DNA from: Pseudomonadota bacterium
Lineage (GTDB): Bacteria > Pseudomonadota > Alphaproteobacteria > Acetobacterales > Acetobacteraceae
Direction of reading: 5' to 3'
Length of the DNA stretch: 6,297 bases
Assembly (NCBI GenBank): GCA_021807975.1
Contig: JAKBCJ010000291.1
Span: 1-6,297 of the forward strand
A model generated the notes under the pieces. The model had not been told where the DNA came from. It ran no database searches and was given only the letters and a program-made list of their open reading frames with translations. How positions within the stretch are numbered: position 1 is the first letter of the stretch; each line of letters starts with the position of its first letter. A program made the position numbers and the translations under genes. Of this stretch, positions 6,014 to 6,297 are shown piece after piece.

Positions 6014-6157
6014 TGTCCGCCAGGGGACGGTGATTCAGGGGCGCGTGGCAAGTGTTCCCGGCTGCACAGGGCAGGCCGGCGACCCGCGAAGATCCATCGT
6101 ATAATGCAATAAGAATGTAGAGGCAGCTACTTCACCGTCACTACACTCACGCCGCAA

Positions 6158-6297
6158 TCAAACGGGACCAGATAAGAATATGGATGGTTTCAACTCCCAC
6201 AAACCCAAATAGTCTTTTGGAACATCCTTTGAGTAGAGGCGATACATGAATCGACTGATCTCGTCCACTGATAAATCGACGAGTGGCGCTATGGGAT
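6158..6297 (-). CDS. Possible 3' end of an unidentified minus-strand gene
   Basis: Reading in from the right edge, this frame gives 45 codons and then TGA (6158-6160). The peptide looks protein-like: it contains DLSVDEISRFMYRLYSKDV and DYLGLWELKPSIF and ends LSGPV. Codon third positions are not G/C-rich, unlike the lpx genes. A frame of this length can stay open by chance, and a second minus-strand frame is also open here (stop at 6147-6149), so the evidence is weak. I do not recognise a family. If real, it would lie 156 bp upstream of the response regulator on the same strand. Confidence 0.25.
   Translation of the reverse strand, partial: PIAPLVDLSVDEISRFMYRLYSKDVPKDYLGLWELKPSIFLSGPV
6246..6297 (+). 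CDS. Possible 5' end of an unidentified plus-strand gene
   Basis: The ATG at 6246 is preceded by AGAGG (6235-6239) with a six-base spacer, a good translation-start arrangement. The frame then stays open for 17 codons to the edge (MNRLISSTDKSTSGAMG). The stretch is too short for identification. It is mutually exclusive with the minus-strand candidate over the same bases. Confidence 0.25.
   Translation, partial: MNRLISSTDKSTSGAMG

Larger units (their letters stand above)
6014..6297. other. Right-edge region without a firm gene; lower G+C
   Basis: Upstream of the response regulator there is no gene I can name. From 6121 to the end, 83 of 177 bases are G or C (about 47%), clearly below the lpx genes (for example 40 of 60 in 5221-5280). 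A TATAAT (6100-6105, + strand) has no recognisable -35 box 16-18 bases upstream. The regulator's promoter should lie somewhere in 6020-6130 on the minus strand, but I could not identify it. Two weak coding candidates run off the right edge, one on each strand; each has its own entry. Confidence 0.5.

Noticed and set aside
6054..6058. GGAAC on the minus strand as an EcfG-type general stress -35 box
   Set aside because: No GTT-type -10 element occurs at the required 16-17 base spacing (the bases there read GAATCA).
6100..6105. TATAAT as a sigma-70 promoter
   Set aside because: The -10 match is perfect, but the sequence 16-18 bases upstream (CCGGCGA region) has no resemblance to TTGACA, and a chance hexamer is plausible in an AT-richer stretch.
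6180..6212. Ten-codon plus-strand ORF (MDGFNSHKPK)
   Set aside because: It is very short and lacks a clear Shine-Dalgarno sequence; nothing supports it as a leader peptide.

Overview
The window suggests an alphaproteobacterium. Five co-directional + strand genes follow the conserved envelope-biogenesis order bamA (cut at its 5' end) - ompH/skp - lpxD - fabZ - lpxA. A minus-strand single-domain response regulator with the 'FAT GUY' motif, typical of alphaproteobacteria, comes next. The G+C-rich envelope genes and the long proline/alanine-rich OmpH fit the Rhodospirillales/Acetobacteraceae side of the class, but that narrower placement is a guess.

Layout. Positions 1-2113 hold the C-terminal ~703 residues of the outer-membrane assembly protein BamA. 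It overlaps by one base (TAG/GTG) an unusually long periplasmic OmpH/Skp-like chaperone (2113-2985). After 5 bp comes lpxD (2991-4094), and after another 5 bp fabZ (4100-4594). A 161-bp gap rich in inverted repeats (4595-4755) then precedes lpxA (4756-5580). A 61-bp convergent intergenic region with a perfect 7-bp hairpin separates lpxA from the response regulator (5642-6001, minus). The last ~296 bp are less G+C-rich (83 of the 177 bases from 6121 on are G or C) and contain no gene I can call firmly. Two weak candidates there run off the right edge on opposite strands.

How the genes work together. LpxA puts the first 3-hydroxyacyl chain on UDP-GlcNAc and LpxD puts the N-linked chain on the deacetylated intermediate. 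FabZ dehydrates the same 3-hydroxyacyl-ACPs for fatty-acid elongation, so it sits at the branch between lipid A and phospholipid supply. BamA and the OmpH chaperone deliver and insert outer-membrane proteins. The block therefore builds both the lipid and protein parts of the outer membrane. The usual downstream partners in this gene order (lpxI or similar, then lpxB) are absent from the window.

Most of the window is ordinary conserved core genome and I see no clearly new system. The points most worth a second look are the structured fabZ-lpxA gap, the break in gene order after lpxA, the orphan FAT GUY regulator beside a lower-G+C edge, and a 20-bp exact repeat inside lpxA.
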